In this document: positions 1-6,409 of the stretch, piece after piece
Numbering within the stretch: position 1 is the first letter of the stretch
How the letters are laid out: each line of letters begins with the position of its first letter
NCBI GenBank assembly: GCA_018663165.1
Contig: JABJES010000167.1
Location: 1-10,078, forward strand
From: Rhodospirillaceae bacterium
GTDB taxonomy: Bacteria; Pseudomonadota; Alphaproteobacteria; UBA11136
Direction: 5' to 3'
Length of the DNA: 10,078 bases
Made by a program: the position numbers and the translations under genes
The notes under the pieces: generated by a model
Databases searched by the model: none
What the model was told of the DNA's origin: nothing
What the model saw: only the letters and a program-made list of their open reading frames with translations

Positions 1-197
1 GGGGCGTGACGGATCGACGTGCAGGACTTCAATTCCGAATGGGCATCAAGAAGCGGCGCCAATCTGGACTCATCGCCGAACAGGAGAAAATGAACATCAG
101 GAAAACGTTCCCGCGCGACAGCAGCGCCCCTGACCACAATATCGGGGGCGTTATCGCCGCCCATGGCATCAAGGGCAATGATCATGCCTTCACGCAA
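1..197 (-). CDS. plsX: Phosphate acyltransferase PlsX, N-terminal part (3' end beyond window)
   Basis: PlsX makes acyl-phosphate from acyl-ACP for PlsY, the first step of phospholipid synthesis in most bacteria. Only about 65 codons are visible. They carry the diagnostic N-terminus 'MIIALDAMGGDNAPDIVV', which forms the nucleotide-fold start, then 'FPDVHFLLFGDE', and continue past the window edge. Two starts are possible. The ATG at 185 has no usable ribosome site, while the in-frame TTG at 197 has GGGAG 9 bases upstream and adds four residues (MREG), matching the usual distance to the ALDxMGGD motif. I chose TTG, with moderate trust. It lies 30 bases after rpmF, probably on the same transcript. 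Confidence 0.94.
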   Translation of the reverse strand, partial: MREGMIIALDAMGGDNAPDIVVRGAAVARERFPDVHFLLFGDESRLAPLLDAHSELKSCTSIRHA

Positions 198-227
198 TCC
201 TGAATTCTCCCGTTGAAGGAAGGGGGC

Positions 228-410
228 CTAAACAGCCTCGACTTCGGTCACGACACGGTCGCGATAATGACCGCAGGAATCACAGACGTGATGGGGGAGT
301 TTATTCTCACCACAATTCGGACATTCGTTGATCGATTTGCGCTTCAGCGCATCGTGCGAGCGGCGCATGTTCCGCCTCGACGTAGATATCTTTTTCTTTG
401 GGACTGCCAT
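228..410 (-). CDS. rpmF: 50S ribosomal protein L32 (zinc-binding form)
   Basis: L32 is a small protein of the large ribosomal subunit. The 60-residue protein begins with the standard 'MAVPKKKISTSRRNMRRSHD', rich in Lys and Arg for rRNA contact. It has four cysteines, C30-P-N-C33 and C43-D-S-C46, which form the zinc ribbon, so this is the zinc-containing rather than the cysteine-free paralog. GAGAG stands about 7 bases before the ATG. The gene lies between yceD and plsX, an order kept in many bacteria that links ribosome and phospholipid genes. No zinc-regulator site was recognised nearby. Confidence 0.98.
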   Translation of the reverse strand: MAVPKKKISTSRRNMRRSHDALKRKSINECPNCGENKLPHHVCDSCGHYRDRVVTEVEAV

Positions 411-453
411 AATTCACTCTCTATCAGGCTCAAACGTATTCAGGACGCCCGCT

Positions 454-482
454 TACTTAGCCAAAAAGCACGCGCCGGGCAA
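454..482 (-). promoter_or_regulatory. Candidate promoter for rpmF-plsX
   Basis: On the minus strand TTGCCC (477-482) and TAAGTA (454-459) are 17 bases apart in the 94-base gap between yceD and rpmF, placing the start point about 35-40 bases before the rpmF ATG. An internal promoter would let L32 be made above the yceD level. Sequence evidence only. Confidence 0.3.
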
Positions 483-504
483 CAAGAATGGGGTGTTTAC
501 GCCT

Positions 505-1116
505 TCAGCTTCCTTTTTTCAATGCTTTCAGGACAGCAAATGGATTTTTTTCTGTGATATCTCCTGTGATATCTCCTGTGATATCTCCTGTGACATCTCC
601 TGTGACATCAGAATCGCCCAAGGGCTCCAAATGGGCTAAATCCCCCCCGATTCCGGGTGCCCGGGGATAGGGTGGGAGCGACAGAGAGAGATACTGGGCG
701 ACACATTCGCCGATATCTATTTCCTCCCCAAAGAGAGGCTCTGCATCGTTTTCCACGTCTTCAATCAGTATTTCACCGCCATCACTCTCTTCGGGTGCCT
801 GCTCGGCCTCAGAGTCGGCCGGTTCAAAAAGAATGATGAAATCTTCGGTAATGTGCGCTGGAACCGGCTCCAGAGAAACAACGCAATTCTGCACCACATC
901 AACATCAAAACCGGTCACAAGCCTTATCTGGGCGCCGTGTTTAATCCGTTTCAGACCAACCCTGGCCGTCAGACCGCTAAGATCCTGAAGATCAAAGCGC
1001 CTGGAAAGGGCGAGACATTCCTCCGCCGTGGCCGTGATTTCGTGTGTTTCTTCCTCGCCACCGAGCCGGGCAATGGAAACGATACGAGAAAATTCAGAAA
1101 TTGGCACCTCGGTCAT
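505..1116 (-). CDS. yceD: YceD family protein (DUF177), large-subunit rRNA accumulation factor
   Basis: DUF177 proteins are linked to 23S rRNA processing or accumulation and usually sit just before rpmF, as here; the molecular mechanism is not settled. The 203-residue protein starts 'MTEVPISEFSRIV' and has the central 'AEECLALSRRFDLQDL' (31-46). It then has an acidic middle and the hallmark 'IGECVAQYLSLSLPPYPRAP' (135-154). It ends with the conserved 'NPFAVLKALKK'. It is longer than the usual 170-185 residues, partly because of a (GDIT/GDVT) repeat at about 170-188. No strong ribosome site is seen before the ATG at 1116. Two cysteines are present (C34, C138), as is common in this family around the EC and GE motifs. 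Confidence 0.92.
   Translation of the reverse strand: MTEVPISEFSRIVSIARLGGEEETHEITATAEECLALSRRFDLQDLSGLTARVGLKRIKHGAQIRLVTGFDVDVVQNCVVSLEPVPAHITEDFIILFEPADSEAEQAPEESDGGEILIEDVENDAEPLFGEEIDIGECVAQYLSLSLPPYPRAPGIGGDLAHLEPLGDSDVTGDVTGDITGDITGDITEKNPFAVLKALKKGS
553..609 (-). repeat. 12-bp in-frame tandem repeat inside yceD
   Basis: The plus strand reads TGTGATATCTCC three times (553-588), TGTGACATCTCC once (589-600) and a partial TGTGACATC (601-609): about 4.75 copies. On the coding strand the unit is GGAGATATCACA, encoding Gly-Asp-Ile-Thr, with older copies as Gly-Asp-Val-Thr. The unit is a multiple of three, so copy changes keep the frame. Confidence 0.97.
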
Positions 1117-1161
1117 CTGCTCTCTGCATCCCTATGTTAAGATGGCAATTTATCGCTTAAA

Positions 1162-1177
1162 ATCATATACATATGAT
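1162..1177. promoter_or_regulatory. Perfect palindrome upstream of yceD, possible operator
   Basis: ATCATAT-AC-ATATGAT has 7-bp arms with no mismatch around a 2-base centre. It lies 46 bases upstream of the yceD start, touching the proposed -10 box. The form fits a dimeric helix-turn-helix regulator site, but no regulator can be named, and an AT-rich palindrome of this size can arise by chance. Confidence 0.3.
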
Positions 1178-1205
1178 ATATAGTTAAACTAAAACATAAG
1201 ACCAA
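1177..1205 (-). promoter_or_regulatory. Candidate promoter for yceD
   Basis: On the minus strand TTGGTC (1200-1205) and TATATA (1177-1182) are 17 bases apart, about 60 bases upstream of the yceD ATG, in the most AT-rich stretch of the left half. The match to consensus is modest (3 of 6 and 4 of 6), so the exact boxes are uncertain; the AT-rich context is the better evidence. Confidence 0.25.
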
Positions 1206-1222
1206 AAAAGCCCGAAACCGGG
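1204..1222 (-). terminator. Weak intrinsic terminator after the bc1 chaperone gene
   Basis: On the minus strand CCCG-GTTT-CGGG (1211-1222) is followed by C and six T (1204-1209), starting two bases after the chaperone stop codon. The stem has only 4 pairs, so termination may be partial. Its position right after a gene, with a T run, supports the call. Confidence 0.45.
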
Positions 1223-1224
1223 AA

Positions 1225-1770
1225 TTATGGAGTCGTTGCGAAGGTTACTCGCCCTGACAGGAATTCCTTTATCGGCTGGTCGGCAAGAACGGCGACCTGG
1301 CCCCGCAGATAATCGCTCAAACTATCGATCGTCGCCCTGGGAACATCAATAGCGGCGTAAACGTTGCGACTGAGCGCGCTCGCCAAAAGATCGCCCCCGG
1401 CCACATCAAGCCCTCCCTTTTCCTCTGTATAGAGAGCCGCGTCATAGGCGGCGATCTGGCCAAGAAAGGACTTGGCCATCTTTTTCACATATTTGCCGAC
1501 GGAAAGATCACCGACGCCCATTTCCCGAATATTTTCGTCGAGATCGGCGAAAAGCACATCAAAAAGAGATTGGGCCAGATCACCGCCTTTTTCACCTTCG
1601 GATTTCAACCGGTGGAGAACCAGAAAACAATGGAGCGCAATCATGTCAAAACGGCCTTCGACGGTGTCTGGAACCTTCATCTCTGTGTAAAACCCCGGCG
1701 CACGCGCCTGAGCAACGATGGCCTCGTAAAGGGTTCTGGCCTCAAAATCGTAGGGCGAACTCAAAAACAT
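1225..1770 (-). CDS. Ubiquinol-cytochrome c chaperone (CBP3/UQCC1-like)
   Basis: This family is related to mitochondrial CBP3/UQCC1, which assists cytochrome b synthesis and assembly of the cytochrome bc1 complex; a matching role in respiratory chain assembly is inferred for the bacterial form. The 181-residue protein is a normal size for Alphaproteobacteria. It is mostly helical, with no signal peptide or clear membrane span. It carries the family core 'DTVEGRFDMIALHCFLVLHR' (35-54) and 'LFDVLFADLDENIREMGVGD' (69-88) followed by LSVGKYVKKM. The ATG at 1770 has GGAAGG about 10 bases upstream. It diverges from bamE; yceD lies downstream in the same direction after a 108-base gap holding a weak terminator and an AT-rich promoter-like stretch. 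Confidence 0.92.
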   Translation of the reverse strand: MFLSSPYDFEARTLYEAIVAQARAPGFYTEMKVPDTVEGRFDMIALHCFLVLHRLKSEGEKGGDLAQSLFDVLFADLDENIREMGVGDLSVGKYVKKMAKSFLGQIAAYDAALYTEEKGGLDVAGGDLLASALSRNVYAAIDVPRATIDSLSDYLRGQVAVLADQPIKEFLSGRVTFATTP

Positions 1771-1819
1771 TGGGGCTTACCCTTCCAGCATTACCCTTAA
1801 AAGATGGGCGTAGACAATA

Positions 1820-1847
1820 TTGACAGATGTGGACTGTCGGTGACAAT
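1820..1847 (+). promoter_or_regulatory. Candidate promoter of bamE
   Basis: A perfect TTGACA (1820-1825) is followed after 16 bases by GACAAT (1842-1847, 4 of 6). It lies in the 189-base divergent gap between the bc1 chaperone gene and bamE and would give a leader of about 105 bases. The spacer carries the inverted repeat GACAG/CTGTC (1822-1826 and 1834-1838), a possible operator. From sequence only; no clear promoter could be picked for the opposite direction. Confidence 0.35.
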
Positions 1848-1889
1848 CAATTGCCACAGGTTTATGGTCTCGGATCAAGCTTGTAAAGG

Positions 1890-1932
1890 CCGGGAAAGCC
1901 GTTTCCCCGGATTTTCGGCAGCCGTTTTTTTT
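1890..1932 (+). other. Hairpin plus T8 tract in the bamE leader
   Basis: GGGAAA (1892-1897) and TTTCCC (1902-1907) form a 6-bp stem with a GCCG loop, extendable by CC/GG (1890-1891 with 1909-1910) past a bulged C. Fourteen bases later comes a run of eight T (1925-1932), followed 13 bases on by the ribosome site. The hairpin-to-T spacing is too long for a standard terminator. It may be a leader structure; its role is unknown. Confidence 0.35.
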
Positions 1933-1959
1933 AACACCCCCTGACAGGGATGCCCCCTC

Positions 1960-2436
1960 TTGAAAAACCCTTTATCCATTCTCACGATCAGCCTTGCCGC
2001 CATGCTTCTTGTCGCCTGTAGTTCTTCAGAACATATTGACGGCCAACTCCCCTCACCTGACAAGCTTGCCGACATTGAGCTTGGCGTCACCACAAGGGAC
2101 GATGTTCTCGACCTGATCGGCACACCTTCCACCACCCCGCCTTTCGACGATGATAACTGGTATTACATCCGCCGGGTGACCCAGACCGTCGCCTTTTTTG
2201 ACCCGGTGGTCATGGAACAGCAGGTGCTTGCCATCAACTTCGACAGGGAAGGCGTGGCGGTCGATATTTATGCCTATGGTGAAGATTATGGTCGCTCAAT
2301 TGACATCAGCGAGCGCATTACCCCGACCCAGGGCAAAAAAGTGACCATCTGGGAGCAGTTATTGTCCAGCTATGGCCGTATGCCCGAAGGCTCCGGCTCC
2401 GGTGCCATGTCCGCTCCCGGCATGCCGGGCAAGTAG
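1960..2436 (+). CDS. bamE: Outer membrane protein assembly factor BamE (SmpA/OmlA lipoprotein)
   Basis: BamE is a small lipoprotein of the BAM complex that helps insert beta-barrel proteins into the outer membrane. The 158-residue precursor has a signal peptide with lipobox 'LVAC', C20 being the lipidated residue. The SmpA/OmlA domain follows: 'IELGVTTRDDVLDLIGTPS' (39-57) and 'WYYI' (67-70), then a strand-rich half. The tail is rich in Gly, Ser, Pro and Met. The start is a TTG with AGGGA 9 bases upstream; the frame hits a stop at 1942-1944, so no earlier start fits, and the ATG at 1950 is in another frame. It is the only plus-strand gene here, divergent from the bc1 chaperone gene. Confidence 0.93.
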   Translation: MKNPLSILTISLAAMLLVACSSSEHIDGQLPSPDKLADIELGVTTRDDVLDLIGTPSTTPPFDDDNWYYIRRVTQTVAFFDPVVMEQQVLAINFDREGVAVDIYAYGEDYGRSIDISERITPTQGKKVTIWEQLLSSYGRMPEGSGSGAMSAPGMPGK

Positions 2437-2463
2437 CCCTCAAATCTTTGTGCAGGAGACGCA

Positions 2464-2497
2464 AAAAAGCCCCGGAGGTTTCCCGCCGGGGCTTTTT
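2464..2497. terminator. Bidirectional rho-independent terminator between bamE and hppA
   Basis: AAAAAGCCCCGG (2464-2475) and CCGGGGCTTTTT (2486-2497) form a perfect 12-bp stem around a 10-base loop. A-run and T-run flank the GC core, so it can end transcripts from both sides. It sits between the converging 3' ends of bamE (plus strand) and hppA (minus strand), exactly where a shared terminator is expected. Confidence 0.92.
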
Positions 2498-2518
2498 CGT
2501 TGAGATGTCGTTACCGCT

Positions 2519-4612
2519 TTAGGCCGCGAGAATGGCCAGCAGCAGGATAGCGACGATATTGGTGATCTTGATCATCGGGTTGATCGCCGGGCCCGCCGTA
2601 TCCTTGTACGGATCGCCGACGGTATCACCGGTAATCGCGGCATGATGGGCCTCAGAGCCCTTACCGCCTTCGTGACCGTCCTCGACATACTTCTTGGCGT
2701 TATCCCAGGCACCGCCGCCTGAGGTCATCGAGATGGCGACGAACAGGCCGGTGACGATGGTGCCGAGCAGCATCGCGCCGACGGTGACCAGAGCATTGAC
2801 CTGGCCAGCGACCGCCTCAATGGCAAAATAGACGACGACAGGAGCCAGAACCGGCAGCAACGACGGCACGATCATTTCCTTGATCGCCGCCTTGGTCAGA
2901 AGATCGACAGCACGGCTGTATTCAGGCTTCGCCGTGCCTTCCATGATGCCCTTGATCTCCTTGAACTGACGGCGAACCTCAACAACCACAGAACCGGCAG
3001 CACGGCCAACGGCCATCATGCCCATGGAACCAAAGAGATAAGGCAGCAAACCACCGATAAAGAGGCCGACGACGACAAACGGATCCTGCAGGCGGAACGA
3101 CACCTCGATATCAGGGAAATAATAGTGGATGTCCTCGGTATAGGCGGCAAACAGCACCAGGGCTGCAAGACCCGCCGAACCGATGGCATAGCCCTTGGTG
3201 ACCGCCTTGGTGGTGTTACCCACCGCATCAAGGATGTCGGTGTTTTTACGCACCTCTTCGGGCAGATCAGCCATCTCGGCAATGCCGCCAGCGTTATCTG
3301 TGACCGGCCCATAGGCGTCAAGCGCGACGACGATCCCGGCCAGAGCCAGCATCGTGGTGGCGGCGATGGCAATACCGAAAAGACCGGCATTGGCATAAGA
3401 GAAGATAATACCGCCGCAGATGACCAGCACCGGCAGGGTGGTCGATTCCATGGAAACCGCCAGCCCCTGGATAATGTTGGTACCGTGGCCGGTGGTGGAT
3501 GCCTTGGCGATGCTTTTGACCGGGCGATAATCGGTACCGGTGTAATACTCGGTGATCCAGACGATCAGACCAGTGACCGCAAGACCGGTCAGAGCAGAAT
3601 AGAAAAGATCCTGCCCCTGGAAGAAGAGACCGTCGAGATCATAGGTTGTCGACATGCCGAGCATATGGTCAGTGACGAAATAGATCAGCACGGCAGAGAT
3701 GAACGCGGTGACGAAAAGCGCCCGGTAGAGCGATTTCATCACCTTGTTGTCTGCCCCCAGACCGGCAAAGAAAGTGCCGATCACCGAGGCGATGATGCAG
3801 ACACCGCCAATGGCCAGCGGATAGAGCATCATGTACCATTGGGCGTCACCAATGAAGAAGATCGAGGCGAGCAGCATGGTCGCCACCACAGTCACCGCAT
3901 AGGTTTCGAACAGATCAGCGGCCATGCCAGCGCAATCGCCAACGTTATCGCCGACATTATCGGCAATAACTGCGGCGTTGCGGGGATCATCTTCGGGAAT
4001 TCCGGCTTCGATCTTGCCGACCAGATCGGCACCAACATCAGCACCCTTGGTGAAAATACCACCACCCAGACGGGCAAAAATAGAGATCAGAGACGCGCCG
4101 AAGCTCAAGGCAACCAGGGCCTCAATGATATCGCGCATACCCTCAGACGAACCTCGGTCAAACTGCTGCATCAGAATGCCGTAATAAATGGCAACCCCGA
4201 GCAGGCCGAGACCGACAACCAGCATGCCGGTCACAGCACCGGCCTTAAAGGCAATATCATGGGCGGGTTTGAGACCGTGACGGGCGGCTTCGGCAACGCG
4301 CAGATTGGCACGCACTGAAACATTCATGCCGATATAGCCAGCAACAGCGGAAAGAATGGCGCCAATGAAATAACCAATGGCAACATGAGTGCCAAGGCGC
4401 CACCCCAGCAGCACCCCAATGATAATGCCGACAACTGCAATCGTCGCATACTGACGATTAAGATAGGCAGCAGCACCTTCCTGAACAGCGAGGGAAATTT
4501 CCCGCATCCGGTCATTACCAGTGTCGGCCGCCATCACCGAACGAACAGCGTAAACCCCATAAACGAGCGCCAACACGCCACACGAAATGATCAACCAATA
4601 AGTACCCGACAT
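2519..4612 (-). CDS. hppA: K+-independent proton-translocating membrane pyrophosphatase
   Basis: HppA is an integral inner-membrane pump that hydrolyses pyrophosphate and moves protons across the membrane. The 697-residue length and roughly 16 hydrophobic segments fit the family. The cytoplasmic active site is intact: 'DVGADLVGK' (192-200), 'EDDPRN' (207-212), 'ADNVGDNVGDCAG' (217-229), and near the C-terminus 'GDTVGDPYKDTAGPAINP'. The segment 'GNTTKAVTKG' has K469 and T472 where K+-dependent enzymes have Ala and Gly, the known mark of K+ independence. The ATG at 4612 is preferred: GGGAG lies 10 bases upstream and 'MSGTYWLIISCGVLALVYGV' begins straight at the first membrane helix. The frame stays open upstream to 4777, but that Cys-rich stretch does not look like this family. 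It is preceded by a hairpin leader and ends at a shared terminator. Confidence 0.97.
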   Translation of the reverse strand: MSGTYWLIISCGVLALVYGVYAVRSVMAADTGNDRMREISLAVQEGAAAYLNRQYATIAVVGIIIGVLLGWRLGTHVAIGYFIGAILSAVAGYIGMNVSVRANLRVAEAARHGLKPAHDIAFKAGAVTGMLVVGLGLLGVAIYYGILMQQFDRGSSEGMRDIIEALVALSFGASLISIFARLGGGIFTKGADVGADLVGKIEAGIPEDDPRNAAVIADNVGDNVGDCAGMAADLFETYAVTVVATMLLASIFFIGDAQWYMMLYPLAIGGVCIIASVIGTFFAGLGADNKVMKSLYRALFVTAFISAVLIYFVTDHMLGMSTTYDLDGLFFQGQDLFYSALTGLAVTGLIVWITEYYTGTDYRPVKSIAKASTTGHGTNIIQGLAVSMESTTLPVLVICGGIIFSYANAGLFGIAIAATTMLALAGIVVALDAYGPVTDNAGGIAEMADLPEEVRKNTDILDAVGNTTKAVTKGYAIGSAGLAALVLFAAYTEDIHYYFPDIEVSFRLQDPFVVVGLFIGGLLPYLFGSMGMMAVGRAAGSVVVEVRRQFKEIKGIMEGTAKPEYSRAVDLLTKAAIKEMIVPSLLPVLAPVVVYFAIEAVAGQVNALVTVGAMLLGTIVTGLFVAISMTSGGGAWDNAKKYVEDGHEGGKGSEAHHAAITGDTVGDPYKDTAGPAINPMIKITNIVAILLLAILAA

Positions 4613-4643
4613 TCTTAAAAAACTCCCTACACGGTCCTTAATT

Positions 4644-4674
4644 AAAAAAAGCCGCCCAGATAAACCGTCCGGGC
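4644..4674 (-). terminator. Intrinsic-terminator-like hairpin in the hppA leader
   Basis: On the minus strand GCCCGGA (4668-4674) pairs with TCTGGGC (4654-4660), giving 7 pairs including one G-U, around a 7-base loop. GGC and seven T follow (4644-4650). It ends only 31 bases before the hppA ATG and just before the GGGAG ribosome site. It may stop read-through from the thiL operon or act as an attenuator in a leader starting in the upstream gap. The rest of the gap (4675-4872) holds no gene I can support. Confidence 0.5.
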
Positions 4675-4767
4675 CATCAAAACGCGGTGAACATGCCAGA
4701 TTAGACCCCGAACCGCAACATGGGGAACACAAACAGGCTGAAAAACAGTCAAACCCTTTATCGGCTT

Positions 4768-4796
4768 CAAATATCAATACCCGCGCCAGTTGTTAA
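4768..4796 (-). promoter_or_regulatory. Candidate promoter upstream of hppA
   Basis: On the minus strand, TTAACA (4791-4796) is followed after 17 bases by TATTTG (4768-4773), in an AT-rich part of the 260-base thiL-hppA gap. The -35 match is 5 of 6, but the -10 match is only 3 of 6. It would give a leader of about 150 bases before the hppA ATG. A weak call from sequence only; a TAAGAT box further upstream is an alternative. Confidence 0.25.
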
Positions 4797-4872
4797 TTCT
4801 ACGGGAAATATCTTATGATCGATGACCACAGTTTAAAAAATGAAGATAAAAAGGCGATCTGAAGGATAGATT

Positions 4873-5865
4873 CTAGAAGTGACGATAGCCGGGTGAGGAA
4901 AACTCAATTTCATCCCCCATTGCGTCAATTATCCGAACCCCCTCGCCAGCCCGAAAATGGCCGATCCGGGTCAGGGCAAAATCCAGCTTTGACGCCAGAG
5001 CGCTAATTTCGTCGGCCCTGTCTTCGGGCACTGCAAAAAGCAGTTCATAATCATCACCACCGGTAAGAACGGCCTCAATAAGCGCCGGGTCACGATCCAA
5101 CGCCGCCCGACCGGCAAAAGACAGAGGAACAGCCGGAGCGGCAAGCTCGGCGGCCAGACCAGATTGTCGGCACATATGCATAAGATCAGCAACCAACCCA
5201 TCGGAAATGTCGATGGCGGCCCGCGCCAGCCCGGTCAAATCCTGGCCGAGGGCAAGGCGCGGTGTTGGACGGCGATAACGTTCAAGCAGATAGTCCCGAT
5301 CTTCATCAACAAGCCCCTCAAGTTCACCCTGGCGAAGCTTCAGCCCCAGGGCCGCATCACCGATAGTTCCCGACACATAGATCAAATCACCCTCGCCTGC
5401 GCCGTTTCGTCGCAGCTCTCTGCCTTTCCCGATCTCACCGAGAAGGGTGAGCGATAGTGTAAGCGGCCCAGGCGTCGATACGCTGTCGCCACCGACCAAT
5501 GTCACCCGGTATTGTTCCTGGCCTTGGGCAAGCCCGGCGGAAAACGCTTCAAGCCAAGTGTCGTCAATCGAATCGGGCAAGGCGATATTAAGCAGATAGG
5601 TTTTAGGGTGAGCCCCCATGGCAGCAAAATCAGAGAGATTGACCGCCAATAGTTTCAGCGCAATATCGCGTGCCGGATCATCGCCGAAAAAATGCACGCC
5701 CTCAACCAGAGTATCGCTGGCAGCAACCAGTTGATGGCCGACCGTCAGATCGAGAACAGCCGTATCATCGCTGAGAGAAAACGCACCAGATACAGGTTTG
5801 GAAAGGGGAGCGAAGAACCGTGCGATACGCTCGAATTCACCGGTTTTAAGTTTGCCGGTCACCAC
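4873..5865 (-). CDS. thiL: Thiamine-monophosphate kinase
   Basis: ThiL phosphorylates thiamine monophosphate with ATP to give thiamine diphosphate, the active cofactor. The 330 residues match the PurM/ThiL-like family from end to end. Visible are 'SDDTAVL' (32-38, Mg-ATP site), 'DTLVEGVHF' (51-59), 'NLSDFAAMGAHP' (76-87), 'GGDS' (125-128), 'IDISDGL' (218-224) and 'GGDDYELLF' (from 269). The start is a GTG at 5865, the first of two GTG codons in a row, with GGAG 7 bases upstream, inside the end of nusB. It is the last gene of the nrdR-rib-nusB-thiL run. I see no clear terminator straight after the TAG stop, so some transcription may run on toward hppA. Confidence 0.96.
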   Translation of the reverse strand: MVTGKLKTGEFERIARFFAPLSKPVSGAFSLSDDTAVLDLTVGHQLVAASDTLVEGVHFFGDDPARDIALKLLAVNLSDFAAMGAHPKTYLLNIALPDSIDDTWLEAFSAGLAQGQEQYRVTLVGGDSVSTPGPLTLSLTLLGEIGKGRELRRNGAGEGDLIYVSGTIGDAALGLKLRQGELEGLVDEDRDYLLERYRRPTPRLALGQDLTGLARAAIDISDGLVADLMHMCRQSGLAAELAAPAVPLSFAGRAALDRDPALIEAVLTGGDDYELLFAVPEDRADEISALASKLDFALTRIGHFRAGEGVRIIDAMGDEIEFSSPGYRHF

Positions 5866-6409
5866 CGGAATTCTCCAGTTCGTCTTTTCTTAGAACCTTG
5901 CCGATGCGGTCAAGAACCGCATTAACGAATGCAGGTTCCTGGCCTTCATAAAAAGCATGGGCGAGATTGACATATTCATTGATGACGACCTTGACCGGCA
6001 CATCGGCACATTCAAGAAACTCAAACACCCCGGCCCTGAGCGCCGATAGAAGAAGCGGCGGCACCCGCTCTGGCGACCAGTCATCCCTGAGATTGGGAGT
6101 GATCATCTCATCTATTTCCTTAACCCGGCGACTGACGCCGGAGACAAGAAGCCTAAAAAGCGCCCGCTCCTTATTGGTCAGCTTGACCACCCCGTCAGCT
6201 TCAGTTCCCTCTCCGACTTTATCAAGCCGGTGAGAAGTGAACTCCAGGATCACCTGATCGGGTGAAACATCAGTAAGGACGGTTTGATAAAGGGCCTGTA
6301 CAGCAGCGAGCCGCGCCGCACTCCTGCCCTTGAGCAAACCGGAGGATGTGAATTTTTTATTTTGTCGAGAGGAAGCGCCTTTTCCAGGTGCAGCGTTGGC
6401 GGTGGTCAT
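5846..6409 (-). CDS. nusB: Transcription antitermination factor NusB
   Basis: NusB pairs with NusE (ribosomal protein S10) on boxA RNA and supports antitermination, mainly on rRNA operons. The 187-residue protein has a basic, low-complexity N-terminal extension of about 27 residues. The all-helical NusB domain then starts at 'RSAARLAAVQALYQ' (29-42) and ends with the conserved 'NEYVNLAHAFYEGQEPAFVN' and 'AVLDRIGK'. The ATG at 6409 is chosen because it forms an ATGA overlap with ribH; no good ribosome site precedes it, which fits coupling. The longer frame back to 6457 would lie inside ribH. Placement after ribH and before thiL is typical in Proteobacteria. The 3' end overlaps thiL by 20 bases. 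Confidence 0.96.
   Translation of the reverse strand: MTTANAAPGKGASSRQNKKFTSSGLLKGRSAARLAAVQALYQTVLTDVSPDQVILEFTSHRLDKVGEGTEADGVVKLTNKERALFRLLVSGVSRRVKEIDEMITPNLRDDWSPERVPPLLLSALRAGVFEFLECADVPVKVVINEYVNLAHAFYEGQEPAFVNAVLDRIGKVLRKDELENSGGDRQT

Noticed and set aside
553..609. Tandem repeat as a CRISPR array or iteron-type origin
   Set aside because: The units are 12 bp with no spacers, lie inside a coding frame and encode GDIT repeats; no replication gene is nearby.
488..670. Plus-strand frames across the 12-bp repeat (ISPV and CDIS repeats)
   Set aside because: They come from reading the yceD repeat on the wrong strand; yceD is supported by conserved motifs on both sides of the repeat.
1827..1886. 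A 19-codon ATG frame (MWTVGDNQ...) in the bamE leader
   Set aside because: No ribosome site, and it starts at the -35 box of the only good promoter, so it would not be on that transcript.
3125..4318. Long open frame on the plus strand (397 codons) opposite hppA
   Set aside because: It is the codon-bias shadow of hppA: low-complexity, His/Gly/Asp-rich translation with no domain, while the minus strand encodes an unmistakable pyrophosphatase.
4613..4777. In-frame N-terminal extension of HppA (55 residues, six cysteines)
   Set aside because: The family normally starts at the first membrane helix, a ribosome site precedes the ATG at 4612, and the extension overlaps the terminator-like hairpin.
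4675..4872. Possible known riboswitch (FMN, TPP or fluoride) upstream of hppA
   Set aside because: I could not find the conserved core bases of any of these classes; only generic hairpins are visible.
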